Below, in pieces: positions 42,480 to 50,632 of a stretch of 64,000 nucleotides of DNA (the stretch's first letter is position 1; each line of letters starts with the position of its first letter). A program made the position numbers and the translations under genes. Source of the DNA: Klenkia brasiliensis (GTDB lineage: Bacteria > Actinomycetota > Actinomycetes > Mycobacteriales > Geodermatophilaceae); contig NZ_FNCF01000002.1 in the NCBI RefSeq assembly GCF_900100695.1, positions 558,001-622,000 on the forward strand, given 5' to 3'. The notes under the pieces are model-generated. The model was given only the letters and a program-made list of their open reading frames with translations. It searched no databases and was not told where the DNA came from.

Positions 42480-43145
42480 GTGGACCTCGACCGCACGCAC
42501 GCCGTCCTCGTCGGTGCCGGCCCCGGGCTCGGTGCCGGCATCGCCCGCCGCTTCGCCCGGGAGGGCTTCGCGCTCACCCTGGTGGCCCGCTCGGCCGCCA
42601 CCCTGGAGCCCCTGGCCGCGGAGCTGCGGGCCTCGGGCGCGCGGGTGGACACCGTCCCCGCCGACGTCGCCGACCCCGCCGGGCTGGCCACCGCACTGGC
42701 GCCGGTGGTGGCCGCCCGGCCCGCGGTCGTGGTGCACAACGTCGGGCTGGTGGTGGCCGACGACCTGCTGGTCGACCCGCCCGCGCACTTCGCGCACGCG
42801 CTGGCGGTCGACGTCGTCGGTGCGGTCGCCGTCGCGCAGCTGTTCACCCCCGCCATGCGCGCGGCCGGCGAGGGCACGTTCCTGGTCACCGGCGGCGGCC
42901 CGGCCCTGCACCCCGACCCCGCGCACGCGTCGCTGACGCTGGGCAAGGCCGCACTGCGCAACGCCGTCGCCGTGCTGCACGAGCAGCTGGCCGCCGACGG
43001 CGTGCACGCGGCCGGCGTCACGGTCGTCGGGGTCATCGAGCCGGGGACGCCGCTGGACCCCGACCGGATCGCCGAGACCTACTGGGAGCTGCACACCGAG
43101 CCGCGCGGGGCGTGGTCGGTCGACCGGGTCGTGGACGGCAGCTAG
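42480..43145 (+). CDS. SDR-fold protein lacking the catalytic Ser and Tyr
   Basis: A 221-residue short-chain dehydrogenase-like protein. The cofactor motif VGAGPGLGAGIARRF is at residue 11, VARS follows the second strand, and HNVG stands for NNAG. The YxxxK position reads L152-TLG-K156 and the expected serine is Gly139, so only the lysine remains. It may bind NAD(P) without classical reductase chemistry. GTG 42480 is chosen. GTG 42462 is possible. It is convergent with the aminotransferase gene, four bases apart. Confidence 0.82.
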   Translation: MDLDRTHAVLVGAGPGLGAGIARRFAREGFALTLVARSAATLEPLAAELRASGARVDTVPADVADPAGLATALAPVVAARPAVVVHNVGLVVADDLLVDPPAHFAHALAVDVVGAVAVAQLFTPAMRAAGEGTFLVTGGGPALHPDPAHASLTLGKAALRNAVAVLHEQLAADGVHAAGVTVVGVIEPGTPLDPDRIAETYWELHTEPRGAWSVDRVVDGS

Positions 43146-43148
43146 GCG

Positions 43149-43994
43149 TCAGGGCCGGGCGAGCAGCTCCTGCACGCGGGCGGTCAGGCCGGCGTCACCG
43201 CGCTCCACGCCGTCCAGCGCGGTCACCGGGGCCGCGCCGCGGATGCCCGACAGCAGCCAGACGGCGTCGGCCCCGTGCAGGTCGGCCACCGTGCCGGGCG
43301 TGACCGCGGTCGGCCAGCCGTCGGCCCGCGCGGCGGCGAAGAGACGGGCCTGGGTGGTGCCGGCCAGGATGCCGGTGTCCAGCGGCGGGGTGTGCAGGGT
43401 GCCGCCGGCCGCCCAGACCACCGTGGACGTCGGGCCCTCCAGCAGCCGGCCCTCGGCGGAGGTGAACACCACGTCGTCGGCGCCGACCGCGTGCGCGTGC
43501 CGCTGCGCGGCCATGTTGACCGCGTAGGACAGCGTCTTCGCCCCGCCCAGCAGCCAGGGCGCCCCGGCGCGGACGTCGGCGGCCAGGCCGTAGGTCAGCG
43601 CGACCACGCGGACGCCGTCCCGCCGCTGGGCCAGGACGTCGGCCCCCACCGGGGCGAGCAGGGCCAGCGCGGTCGGGGTGGTGCCGTCGCCGCGGGTGAG
43701 GAACAGCCGGCAGACGCCCTCGACGTCGGCGGGCCAGCCCTCGGTGGCCGCGGCGACCAGCGCGCGCCAGGCGTCGTCGGGCACGGCGGGCAGGTCGAGC
43801 AGGGCGGTGGAGCGCTGCAGCCGGACCAGGTGGTCGGCCAGCCGCGGGGTCGCGCCGGCGTCGACCAGCACGGACTCGAAGACGCCGTCCCCGCGGGCCA
43901 GCCCCGCGTCGAACGCCGTCACCACCGGCTGGTCGGCCGGCACCCGTACCGCGCCGCCGTCCCGCCACACCGCCACCGCACGCTGGTCGACCAC
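43149..43994 (-). CDS. Class IV aminotransferase (aminodeoxychorismate lyase-like)
   Basis: A 281-residue PLP enzyme of the branched-chain aminotransferase/PabC fold. GDGVFESVLV is near the start, PLP lysine in LLGGAKTLSYAVNM, EGPTSTVVW before the phosphate-binding GTTQARLF. It is syntenic with Rv0812, assigned as 4-amino-4-deoxychorismate lyase in folate synthesis. D-amino acid or branched-chain aminotransferase are alternatives. GTG 43994 is chosen because CAGGCT ends six bases before it. GTG 44012 would add six residues. Confidence 0.88.
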   Translation of the reverse strand: MVDQRAVAVWRDGGAVRVPADQPVVTAFDAGLARGDGVFESVLVDAGATPRLADHLVRLQRSTALLDLPAVPDDAWRALVAAATEGWPADVEGVCRLFLTRGDGTTPTALALLAPVGADVLAQRRDGVRVVALTYGLAADVRAGAPWLLGGAKTLSYAVNMAAQRHAHAVGADDVVFTSAEGRLLEGPTSTVVWAAGGTLHTPPLDTGILAGTTQARLFAAARADGWPTAVTPGTVADLHGADAVWLLSGIRGAAPVTALDGVERGDAGLTARVQELLARP

Positions 43995-44008
43995 GCGCCC
44001 AGCCTGCC

Positions 44009-44209
44009 TCACACGACGACGGCGGTCCCGTAGATCGTGCAGATCTCCAGCTGCTCGCGCCGCCAGCGCAGCAGCGGCACGAAGAAGACGGTGAACTGCT
44101 TGTACCGCTCCACCCGCGCCCAGACGGTGGTGTTGCCGCAGCGCGGGCAGGTGCGGGTCGCCCCCGGGCCCAGCTCCTTCTGCTTGCTGCCGAACCCGAA
44201 GAAGAAGAT
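44009..44209 (-). pseudogene. Zinc-ribbon protein relic without usable start codon
   Basis: The reverse strand encodes 66 residues of a known small zinc-ribbon family: IFFFGFGSKQKELGPGATRT, CPRCGNTTVWARVERYKQFT, then VFFVPLLRWRREQLEICTIYG. The frame has an upstream TAG and then only CCT, AGG, GTT before ATC 44209, so no ATG, GTG or TTG exists. The second zinc knuckle, normally CxxC, reads CTIY, one base from TGC. Both defects suggest decay, though AUC initiation cannot be excluded. Reading frame and codon use are otherwise intact, so loss is recent. Confidence 0.6.
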
Positions 44210-44211
44210 AA

Positions 44212-44230
44212 CCCTAGGAGGGGTCTAGGG
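44212..44230. promoter_or_regulatory. Dyad CCCTAG-N7-CTAGGG over divergent -10 elements
   Basis: A perfect 6-7-6 dyad overlaps the TAGGGT -10 element (44226-44231) of the cyclase-like gene and a mirror TAGGGT (44211-44216) facing the zinc-ribbon relic. It could be two facing promoters or an operator. Confidence 0.5.
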
Positions 44231-44231
44231 T
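44226..44231 (+). promoter_or_regulatory. TAGGGT -10 element (leaderless)
   Basis: TAGGGT ends six bases before ATG 44238. Confidence 0.6.
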
Positions 44232-44237
44232 CCCGGC

Positions 44238-45209
44238 ATGGCGGACGACGTCCTGGCCTGGCTGCTCGACTCCGACCCGGCCCTGCGCTGGCAGGTGCAG
44301 CGCGACCTGGCCGACGAGCCGCCCGAGGTCTGGCGGGCCACCCGCGCCCGGGTCGCGATCGAGGGGTGGGGGGCCCGGCTGCTCGCGCTGCAGGACGTCG
44401 ACGGCCAGTGGGCCGGCGGCGCCTTCTTCCCCCGGGTGGGCGGCGAGGTGCACTGGCCGGCCGAGGGCGAGGGCCAGCCCTGGACGGCGACCACCTGGTC
44501 GCTGACCTCCCTGCGCGAGTGGGGCCTGGACGCCGGGGCGTTGGCCGGCACCGCCGAGCTGCTCGCCGCGACGTGCAGGTGGGAGTACGACGACCTGCCG
44601 TACTGGGGCGGCGAGGTCGACGTGTGCATCAACGCCACGACCCTCGCCAACGGGGTGTGGCTGGGTGCGGACGTCGAGGCGCTGGCGGCCTGGTTCCCCG
44701 AGCACCAGCTGCCCGACGGGGGCTGGAACTGCGAGTGGGTGGAGGGCTCGACCCGCTCGTCGGTGCACTCCACGCTCAACGCCGTGCGCGGGCTGCTGGC
44801 GCACGAGGTGGCCACCGGTGGCAGCGACGAGCTGCGCGCGGCCCGGCGCCGCGGCGAGGAGCACCTGCTGGCCCGCCGGCTGACCCACCGCTCCGACGGC
44901 ACCCCGCTCCAGGCGTGCCTGACCCCGCCGGTGTGGCCCTCCCGCTGGCGGTTCGACGCACTGCGCGCGCTCGACCACCTGCGCGCCGCGTCGCTGCACG
45001 ACGGCACGCCGCCCGACCCGCGCGCCGCCGACGCGGTGGACCGGCTGCGCGCCGGCCGGCAGCCCGACGGGCGGTGGCTGCAGGGCCCGGTCCAGGCCGG
45101 CGCGGTGTGGTTCCCCGTCGACGCCCCGGCCGGCGAACCGTCGAGGGGCGTCACGCTGGGCGCGCTGCGGGTGCTGCGCTGGTGGGACGGGCACGCCGAC
45201 CGGGCCTAG
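44238..45209 (+). CDS. Squalene/terpene-cyclase-like alpha-toroid protein
   Basis: A 323-residue soluble protein of (alpha/alpha)-barrel repeats with QW-like motifs: LQDVDGQWAGGAFF (50s), QLPDGGWNCEW and GRQPDGRWLQG. This pattern belongs to the prenyltransferase/squalene cyclase superfamily. It is half the size of a triterpene cyclase and lacks DXDD, so cyclisation is unlikely. Its role is unknown. ATG 44238 is supported by TAGGGT six bases upstream. The fur gene follows after nine bases. Confidence 0.8.
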   Translation: MADDVLAWLLDSDPALRWQVQRDLADEPPEVWRATRARVAIEGWGARLLALQDVDGQWAGGAFFPRVGGEVHWPAEGEGQPWTATTWSLTSLREWGLDAGALAGTAELLAATCRWEYDDLPYWGGEVDVCINATTLANGVWLGADVEALAAWFPEHQLPDGGWNCEWVEGSTRSSVHSTLNAVRGLLAHEVATGGSDELRAARRRGEEHLLARRLTHRSDGTPLQACLTPPVWPSRWRFDALRALDHLRAASLHDGTPPDPRAADAVDRLRAGRQPDGRWLQGPVQAGAVWFPVDAPAGEPSRGVTLGALRVLRWWDGHADRA

Positions 45210-45212
45210 GCT
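45207..45212 (+). promoter_or_regulatory. TAGGCT -10 element of fur-family gene (leaderless)
   Basis: TAGGCT overlaps the stop of the cyclase-like gene and ends six bases before ATG 45219, giving the regulator its own promoter. Confidence 0.6.
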
Positions 45213-45218
45213 CCCGGC

Positions 45219-45674
45219 ATGGCCGACCACGACCACGGACCGCCGCCGCTGGCGCAGCAGCTGCGCTCCCGCGGGTTGCGGCTGACCACCCAGCGGCAGC
45301 GGGTGCTGGAGGCGGTCGGCGCGCTCGAGCACGGCACGCCCGAGCAGATCGGCTCCTGGCTGGCCGAGCAGGCCGGGCCCGACGGCGCGGCCCCGGACAC
45401 CTCCACCGTGTACCGCAACCTGGAGCTGCTGGAGCGCCTCGGCCTGGTCTGGCACACCCACCTCGGCAAGGGCGCGCCGGTCTACCACGCCGCGCAGCAC
45501 CCGCACCTGCACGTGGTCTGCGCGAACTGCGGCCGGATCGACTCGGTCGACCCCGCGGTGATGGACGGCGTCGCGGAACGTCTGGCCGCCGACCTGGGTT
45601 ACAGCCTGGACGTGGGCCACGTGGCGCTGTCCGGGACGTGCCGGGACTGCCGTGCGGCCGGATCGGAGTCCTGA
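45219..45674 (+). CDS. Fur-family metal regulator
   Basis: A 151-residue Fur/Zur/PerR-type regulator. The winged helix spans about 12-80 (LTTQRQRVLEAV, DTSTVYRNLELLERLGLV). The dimer domain has the regulatory-site cluster HAAQHPHLHVVC (from His90). The structural zinc site is Cys101, Cys104, Cys141, Cys144. The His-rich start MADHDHG is common in Zur-like proteins. Metal specificity cannot be read reliably. Translation is probably leaderless. ygfZ follows directly. Confidence 0.92.
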   Translation: MADHDHGPPPLAQQLRSRGLRLTTQRQRVLEAVGALEHGTPEQIGSWLAEQAGPDGAAPDTSTVYRNLELLERLGLVWHTHLGKGAPVYHAAQHPHLHVVCANCGRIDSVDPAVMDGVAERLAADLGYSLDVGHVALSGTCRDCRAAGSES

Positions 45675-45675
45675 G

Positions 45676-46776
45676 GTGCCCTCCCCGCTGCTGAACCGTC
45701 CCGGCGCCGTCGCCACCGAGGGCGGCCAGGTCGCCGCGCACTACGGCGACCCGCTGCCCGAGCAGCGCCGGGCCGCCGAGGGCGCGGTGCTGGTCGACCG
45801 CAGCGACCGCGACGTCGTCGCCGTCCCCGGGCCCGACCGGCTGTCCTGGCTGCACAGCCTGCTCAGCCAGCACCTCGAGCGGCTGCCCGACGGCAGCGGC
45901 ACCGAGGCGCTGGTGCTGTCCCCGCAGGGCCACATCGAGCACCACGTCGTGGTCGCCGAGACCGGCGGCACCACCTGGCTGGACACCGAGCCCGGCGCCG
46001 GTGCCGCGCTCGCGGGCTGGCTGGACCGGATGCGGTTCATGCTCCGCGTCGAGCCCGCGCTGGTCACCGCCGACTGGGCGGTGCTCACCCTGCTCGGCCC
46101 GCGGGGGGACGACGTCCTCGCCGCCGCCGGGCTGCCCGTGCCCACCGGGGTGACCCCGCTGGAGCGCGGGGGCTGGGTGCGCCGGATGCCGGAGGTGGGG
46201 GACGGCGTCCCCGCGGTGGACCTGCTGGTGCCCCGGGCCGACCTCGCCGCGCGGGCCGACGCCCTGCTGGCCGCCGGGGCGACCCTGGCCGGGGTGGACG
46301 CCCACGCCGCGCTCGCCGTCGAGGCGCACCGGCCGCGGGTGGGTACCGACTCCGACCACCGCACCATCCCCAACGAGACCCCCTGGCTGGCCAGCGCGGT
46401 GCACCTGGAGAAGGGCTGCTACCGCGGCCAGGAGACCGTCGCCCGGGTGCACAACCTGGGCCGCCCGCCGCGCCGGCTGGTGCTGGTGCACCTGGACGGC
46501 ATGGAGGAGCAGCTGCCCGAGCCGGGCACGCCGGTCACCGCCGGCACCCGCGAGGTGGGCCGGCTGGGCACCGTGGTGCGGCACCACGAGCTCGGCGTGG
46601 TCGGGCTGGCGCTGGTGAAGTCCTCGGTGCTGGAGAAGGAGCCGCTGCCGGAGCTGCGCGCGGCCGGTTCGGTCGTGGCCGTCGACCCCGACGACCTGGT
46701 CGTCACCCCCGACGACACGGTGCTGGCGGCCCGGGAGCGCGTCCGCGCGGTCCGGTCTGCGACGATCGGCCGGTGA
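45676..46776 (+). CDS. Folate-binding YgfZ/GcvT-like Fe-S maintenance protein
   Basis: A 366-residue tetrahydrofolate-binding protein of the GcvT fold that helps repair or assemble Fe-S clusters. The signature is KGCYRGQETVARVHNLGRPP with its essential cysteine, within an otherwise typical YgfZ layout. Start GTG 45676 has GGAG seven bases upstream. GTG 45652 would overlap fur. Its stop overlaps the BKACE start (GTGA). Confidence 0.93.
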   Translation: MPSPLLNRPGAVATEGGQVAAHYGDPLPEQRRAAEGAVLVDRSDRDVVAVPGPDRLSWLHSLLSQHLERLPDGSGTEALVLSPQGHIEHHVVVAETGGTTWLDTEPGAGAALAGWLDRMRFMLRVEPALVTADWAVLTLLGPRGDDVLAAAGLPVPTGVTPLERGGWVRRMPEVGDGVPAVDLLVPRADLAARADALLAAGATLAGVDAHAALAVEAHRPRVGTDSDHRTIPNETPWLASAVHLEKGCYRGQETVARVHNLGRPPRRLVLVHLDGMEEQLPEPGTPVTAGTREVGRLGTVVRHHELGVVGLALVKSSVLEKEPLPELRAAGSVVAVDPDDLVVTPDDTVLAARERVRAVRSATIGR

Positions 46777-47615
46777 CCACGGGCACCCTCATCACGCTCG
46801 CCCCCACCGGGGCCGAGTCGGCGAAGGCCGACGTCCCGGCCCTGCCGGTGACCGTGGAGGAGGTCGTGGCCACCGCCCGCGACTGCGAGGCCCTGGGTGC
46901 CGCCGTCGTCCACCTGCACGTCCGCGACCTCGACACCCGGCCCACGCTGGACCTCGGCCGGGTGCGCGAGGTGGTCGCCGCGGTGCGCGAGAGCACCGAC
47001 CTGGTGGTGCAGCTGTCCTCCGGCGGCGCGGTCACCGACCCGCTGCCCGACCGGGTGGCCGTGCTGGACGCCGACCCCGACGCGGCCTCCCTCTCGCTGG
47101 GCACCGTGAACTTCGGCCGGGACGTGTTCAGCAACCCGTGGGACCTGATCGTCGAGCTGCACACCCAGATGCGCGACCGCGGCATCGTCCCGGAGTACGA
47201 GGCCTTCGACCTGGGCCACCTGGCCACCCTGTCCCGCCTGCTGGACCGGCACGGCCCGCCGGCCGGCGGCCACGTGCACGTCGACCTGGTGATGGGCGTG
47301 CCCGGCGGCATGCCCGGCACCACCGGCGCGCTGGCCGCCTGCCTGCCCGCCATCGAGCCGGGCTGGACCTTCGCCGCCACCGGCGTCGGCCGCACCTCGC
47401 TGCCGGTGATGCTCGCGGCGCTGTCGGCCGGCGGGCACCTGCGGGTCGGCATGGAGGACACGCTGACCTACGCGCCGGGCGAGCCCGTCCGCGACAACGC
47501 CCAGCTGGTCGCCCGCGCCGCCGGCCTGGCGAGGATCGCCCAGCGCCCCGCCCTGACCACCACCGAGGCCCGCGAGCTGCTGGGCATCCGCACCCGCCAG
47601 GAGGCAACCCGATGA
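46773..47615 (+). CDS. BKACE (DUF849) beta-keto acid cleavage enzyme
   Basis: A 280-residue zinc TIM-barrel enzyme of the family that splits beta-keto acids with acetyl-CoA, as in 3-keto-5-aminohexanoate cleavage. Zinc ligands include His47 and His49 in VVHLHVRD. Further marks are LSLGTVNFG, HVDLVMGVPGGMPGT and VGMEDTLTYAPG. Specificity is not readable. GTG 46773 and the following ATG 47612 each overlap their neighbours by four bases. Confidence 0.9.
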   Translation: MTTGTLITLAPTGAESAKADVPALPVTVEEVVATARDCEALGAAVVHLHVRDLDTRPTLDLGRVREVVAAVRESTDLVVQLSSGGAVTDPLPDRVAVLDADPDAASLSLGTVNFGRDVFSNPWDLIVELHTQMRDRGIVPEYEAFDLGHLATLSRLLDRHGPPAGGHVHVDLVMGVPGGMPGTTGALAACLPAIEPGWTFAATGVGRTSLPVMLAALSAGGHLRVGMEDTLTYAPGEPVRDNAQLVARAAGLARIAQRPALTTTEARELLGIRTRQEATR

Positions 47616-48181
47616 CCACACCGCAGCCCGGGACCGCGGCCGCGGGCGGCACCGCCGTCGACGCCCTGCTGGACCCCGCGTTCCTGGAGGGCGTGCAGCA
47701 GCGCCCCATGCTCGACGTGCGGGGGCTGCGCCGCCGCGCCGAGCAGTCCGAGGTCGACCTCTCCTACACCCGCCGCCTGCTGCAGGGCCGGCTGGACATC
47801 GTCCGCCGGGAGCTGCAGCGCCGGGCCGAGCACGACGGCCGCTCGCTGGTCGACCTGCTGCCCGAGATCCTCTCGGAGAAGGGCCGCGGCCCCGCGCACG
47901 GCCTGGGCCGGCACCAGACCGTGCAGCCCGGCGACCCGGTGGCGCTGGAGCAGTGGGTGAACTCCCTGGCCCCCGGCGTGGACCTCTCCGACGTCGGCGA
48001 GCTGCCCGACGACCAGCTGGAGACCGCGGCCCGGTCGCTGGCCGAGGGCGAGCGCGGGCTGTCCGAGCGGCGCCGCGGCGTGCAGCAGGTGATGGACGCC
48101 CTGGCCGGTGAGCTGGGCCGCCGCTACCGCGACGGCGAGGCCGACGTCGCCCAGCTGCTGGCCGCGGAGGGTCGCCACTGA
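47612..48181 (+). CDS. rsiG: RsiG-type c-di-GMP-dependent anti-sigma factor
   Basis: A 189-residue helical protein. It carries two complete copies of the RsiG motif E-x3-S-x2-R-x3-Q-x3-D: Glu47, Ser51, Arg54, Gln58, Asp62, and Glu147, Ser151, Arg154, Gln158, Asp162. In Streptomyces these two helices pair antiparallel and hold a c-di-GMP dimer, and RsiG then binds and silences sigma factor WhiG. The presence of both motifs argues for the same switch here. No sigma gene is in the window. It overlaps BKACE by four bases and asparaginase by one. Confidence 0.88.
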   Translation: MTTPQPGTAAAGGTAVDALLDPAFLEGVQQRPMLDVRGLRRRAEQSEVDLSYTRRLLQGRLDIVRRELQRRAEHDGRSLVDLLPEILSEKGRGPAHGLGRHQTVQPGDPVALEQWVNSLAPGVDLSDVGELPDDQLETAARSLAEGERGLSERRRGVQQVMDALAGELGRRYRDGEADVAQLLAAEGRH

Positions 48182-49131
48182 TGTACCCGGACAACCCCGT
48201 GCTGGTGGAGGTGCACCGGTCGGGGTTCCTGGAGTCGGTGCACCGCGGGTCGCTGGTCGTGCTGGACGCCGACGGCGGCGTGCTGCACGCGGTCGGGGCG
48301 GTCGACGTCCCCACCCTGCCCCGGTCGTCGAACAAGCCGGTGCAGGCCACCACCTACCTCGACGCCGGCTGGGTGCCGCGCTCGACGCAGGAGCTGGCCA
48401 TCGCCGCGGGCTCGCACTCCGGCGAGCCCGGCCACGTCGAGCTCGCGCTGTCGATGCTGGCCGCCGCGGGCCTGGGCCCCGACGACCTCGGCTGCCCCGC
48501 CGCGCTGCCGTCGGACGAGGCGGAGCGGGCCCGCTGGCTGGTGGCCGGCCGCGCCCCCGAGCGGGCCGCGATGAACTGCTCGGGCAAGCACGCCGCGATG
48601 CTGTCGGCCTGCGTCGCCGCCGGCTGGCCGACCCAGGGCTACCTGGACCGCGCCCACCCCCTGCAGCAGGCGATCGAGGCCCGGCTGGGCGAGGCCGGCG
48701 GCGTCCCGGTCAGCGCCGTGGTCGTCGACGGCTGCGGCGCCCCGCAGCACGCGCTGCCGGTGTCCGCGCTGGCCCGCGGCGTGCTCTCGCTGGTGCAGGC
48801 CGACCCCGGCACCGCGGGCCGTGCGGTGGCCGACGCCGTGCGGGCCCACCCGTGGCTGGTCGCCGGCACGGGCAAGGACGACACCCGGCTGATGGACGCC
48901 GTCCCCGGCCTCCTGGTCAAGGGCGGCGCCGACGGCGTGCACGTGGCCGCGCTGCCCGGTGCCGGCGCGGTGGCGCTCAAGCTGGACGACGGCGGCGAGC
49001 GGGGCCGGATGCCGGCCCTGTGCGCCGGCCTGGCCCGGCTGGGGGTGGACGCCGACCTGCTCGCGCCCTTCGCGGTGCTGCCGGTCAGCGGTGGCGACGG
49101 CGTGGTCGGCGAGGTCCGCGCGGCCCTCTGA
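48181..49131 (+). CDS. L-asparaginase (asparaginase II family)
   Basis: A 316-residue asparaginase of the actinobacterial/Rhizobium type, distinct from E. coli AnsA/B. Visible family blocks are PTLPRSSNKPVQATTYL, AAGSHSGEPGHVELA, MNCSGKHAAML and VDGCGAPQHALP, with the reactive-serine and cysteine-lysine elements. It hydrolyses asparagine to aspartate and ammonia. ATG 48181 overlaps the rsiG stop (TGATG). Confidence 0.9.
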   Translation: MYPDNPVLVEVHRSGFLESVHRGSLVVLDADGGVLHAVGAVDVPTLPRSSNKPVQATTYLDAGWVPRSTQELAIAAGSHSGEPGHVELALSMLAAAGLGPDDLGCPAALPSDEAERARWLVAGRAPERAAMNCSGKHAAMLSACVAAGWPTQGYLDRAHPLQQAIEARLGEAGGVPVSAVVVDGCGAPQHALPVSALARGVLSLVQADPGTAGRAVADAVRAHPWLVAGTGKDDTRLMDAVPGLLVKGGADGVHVAALPGAGAVALKLDDGGERGRMPALCAGLARLGVDADLLAPFAVLPVSGGDGVVGEVRAAL

Positions 49132-49158
49132 GGGGTCGCTCACACCTGCTAGCTCCCC

Positions 49159-49189
49159 GCTTGCAGGAGCAAGCAGGCGGGTCTACGGT
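49159..49189 (+). promoter_or_regulatory. Promoter with overlapping operator of the XRE/HbhA operon
   Basis: TTGCAG (49161-49166) and TACGGT (49184-49189) with a 17-base spacer form a good promoter ending seven bases before GTG 49197. The dyad GCTTGC-AGGA-GCAAGC (49159-49174) covers the -35 box, a likely autoregulatory operator. Confidence 0.7.
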
Positions 49190-49196
49190 CGGGACC

Positions 49197-49673
49197 GTGC
49201 AGAACCCGTCGGAGATCGTCAGCCAGGTGCGCGACAGCGTCACCCACGCTGCCGCGTCCGCCGCGGCCGAGGCGACCACGGTGTCCACCGTGGTCAGCTC
49301 GCAGGTGGGCGACTTCATCCGCACCCAGCGCAACGCCGCCCAGGTGTCGCTGCGCGAGCTGGCCCGCAGCGCCGGGGTCAGCAACCCCTACCTCTCGCAG
49401 GTGGAGCGGGGACTGCGCAAGCCGTCGGCGGAGATCCTGGCCCAGATCGCCCGGGGTCTGAAGATCTCCGCCGAGACGCTCTACGAGCAGGCCGGGATCC
49501 TCGACCGCCGGTCCGGCACGCCGGACACGGTCACCGCGATCCGGTCGGACCCGGCGCTGAGCGAGCGGCACAAGGCCGTGCTGCTCGACCTCTACGAGTC
49601 CCTGGCCGACAGCACCGCCAGTCCCCCCACCCCGCAGCACGCCCCGCTCTCGACGAAGGAGGAGCACCCGTGA
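49197..49673 (+). CDS. XRE-family regulator (Rv0474-like)
   Basis: A 158-residue DNA-binding protein. About 35 helical residues come first, then the Cro/C1-type helix-turn-helix SLRELARSAGVSNPYLSQVERGLRKPS (about 55-81) and a helical C-terminus of unknown ligand. GTG 49197 is fixed by the leaderless promoter. It sits directly before an HbhA-like gene with a four-base overlap, as Rv0474 precedes hbhA in M. tuberculosis, and probably represses its own operon. Confidence 0.88.
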   Translation: MQNPSEIVSQVRDSVTHAAASAAAEATTVSTVVSSQVGDFIRTQRNAAQVSLRELARSAGVSNPYLSQVERGLRKPSAEILAQIARGLKISAETLYEQAGILDRRSGTPDTVTAIRSDPALSERHKAVLLDLYESLADSTASPPTPQHAPLSTKEEHP

Positions 49674-50626
49674 ACGCCACCGAGGCCCGCGAGCTCACCA
49701 AGAAGCGCGCCCAGCGCACCGTCCGCGACGTCCAGCTGACCGCCAAGGCCGCCGGCGAGTACGCCGTCAGCACCGGTCGCACCGGCGTGCTGGCCGCCAT
49801 CGGCGCCGGCGACGTCGCCGTCGACCGCGTCCGCACGGCCCTGGAGACCCTGCGCGACCGCGCCGAGGCCCTGCCCGGCGAGGCCCAGGCGCAGGCCGAC
49901 GCCGCCGTCAAGGAGGCCCGCGCCCGCGCCGGGGCCACCCGCGAGCGCGCCACGTCGCTCCTCGGCCAGGCCCGCGGCCGCGCCGAGGACGCCGCCGACC
50001 GCGCTCAGGGCGCCGCGCGCCCCGAGGCCGTCAAGGACACCGCCGTCGAGGTCCGCGGCACCGTGACCACGCTGGCCGGCGCCGTCCGCGACCAGGCGCT
50101 GACCACGGTCAACGGCCTGGCCGCCCGCGGCGAGGAGGTCGTCGAGGACCTGCGCCGCCAGCCGGGCTTCCGCAACCTGGTGGGCAAGGCCGAGCGCGCC
50201 GTCGACGCCGTCGAGGACACCCTCGAGGACGCCCTCGACACGACCGAGGAGGCCGTCGGCGACACCGCAGACGAGGTCACCTCGGTCGCGCAGAAGAGCA
50301 AGGCCGAGGCCGGGGACGCCGCCGACGAGGTCACCTCGGTGGCCCAGAAGAGCAAGGCGCGCACCAGCAAGGCCGTCACCGAGGTCAAGCGGGACGTCCG
50401 CCGCGAGGCCCGCTCGGCCAAGCGCTCGATCCGCTCCACCGCCGGCACCGCGCCGCAGACCCCGGCCGAGCGCACCCCCGCGAAGCGGACCACCGCCGCC
50501 ACGAAGAGCACCCCCGCCAAGGCCGGCACCCCCGCCAAGGCCACCGCGCCGTCGGCCCGCAGCAGCGCGCCCTCGGCCTCGAGCAACGCCCCCTCGGCGT
50601 CCAGCTCGGCCCCCAGCTCGAACTGA
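49670..50626 (+). CDS. HbhA-like heparin-binding/lipid-associated coiled-coil protein
   Basis: A 318-residue helical protein rich in Ala, Glu, Arg and Lys. The N-terminal half is an amphipathic coiled coil like HbhA. It contains two 18-residue repeats starting ADEVTSVAQKSKA (200-235), then a basic Ala/Lys/Pro tail (KRTTAATKSTPAKAGTPAKA) and Ser/Pro repeats. In mycobacteria the basic tail binds heparan sulfate and the protein associates with lipid bodies. In a likely soil organism it may bind lipid or nucleic acid. GTG 49670 follows AAGGAGG. Confidence 0.82.
   Translation: MNATEARELTKKRAQRTVRDVQLTAKAAGEYAVSTGRTGVLAAIGAGDVAVDRVRTALETLRDRAEALPGEAQAQADAAVKEARARAGATRERATSLLGQARGRAEDAADRAQGAARPEAVKDTAVEVRGTVTTLAGAVRDQALTTVNGLAARGEEVVEDLRRQPGFRNLVGKAERAVDAVEDTLEDALDTTEEAVGDTADEVTSVAQKSKAEAGDAADEVTSVAQKSKARTSKAVTEVKRDVRREARSAKRSIRSTAGTAPQTPAERTPAKRTTAATKSTPAKAGTPAKATAPSARSSAPSASSNAPSASSSAPSSN
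50267..50374 (+). repeat. Two tandem 54-base coding repeats in the HbhA-like gene
   Basis: Copies at 50267-50320 and 50321-50374 encode ADEVTSVAQKSKA plus five variable residues each. The DNA is nearly identical over the first 36 bases, so the duplication is recent. Confidence 0.75.
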
Positions 50627-50632
50627 GCGACC

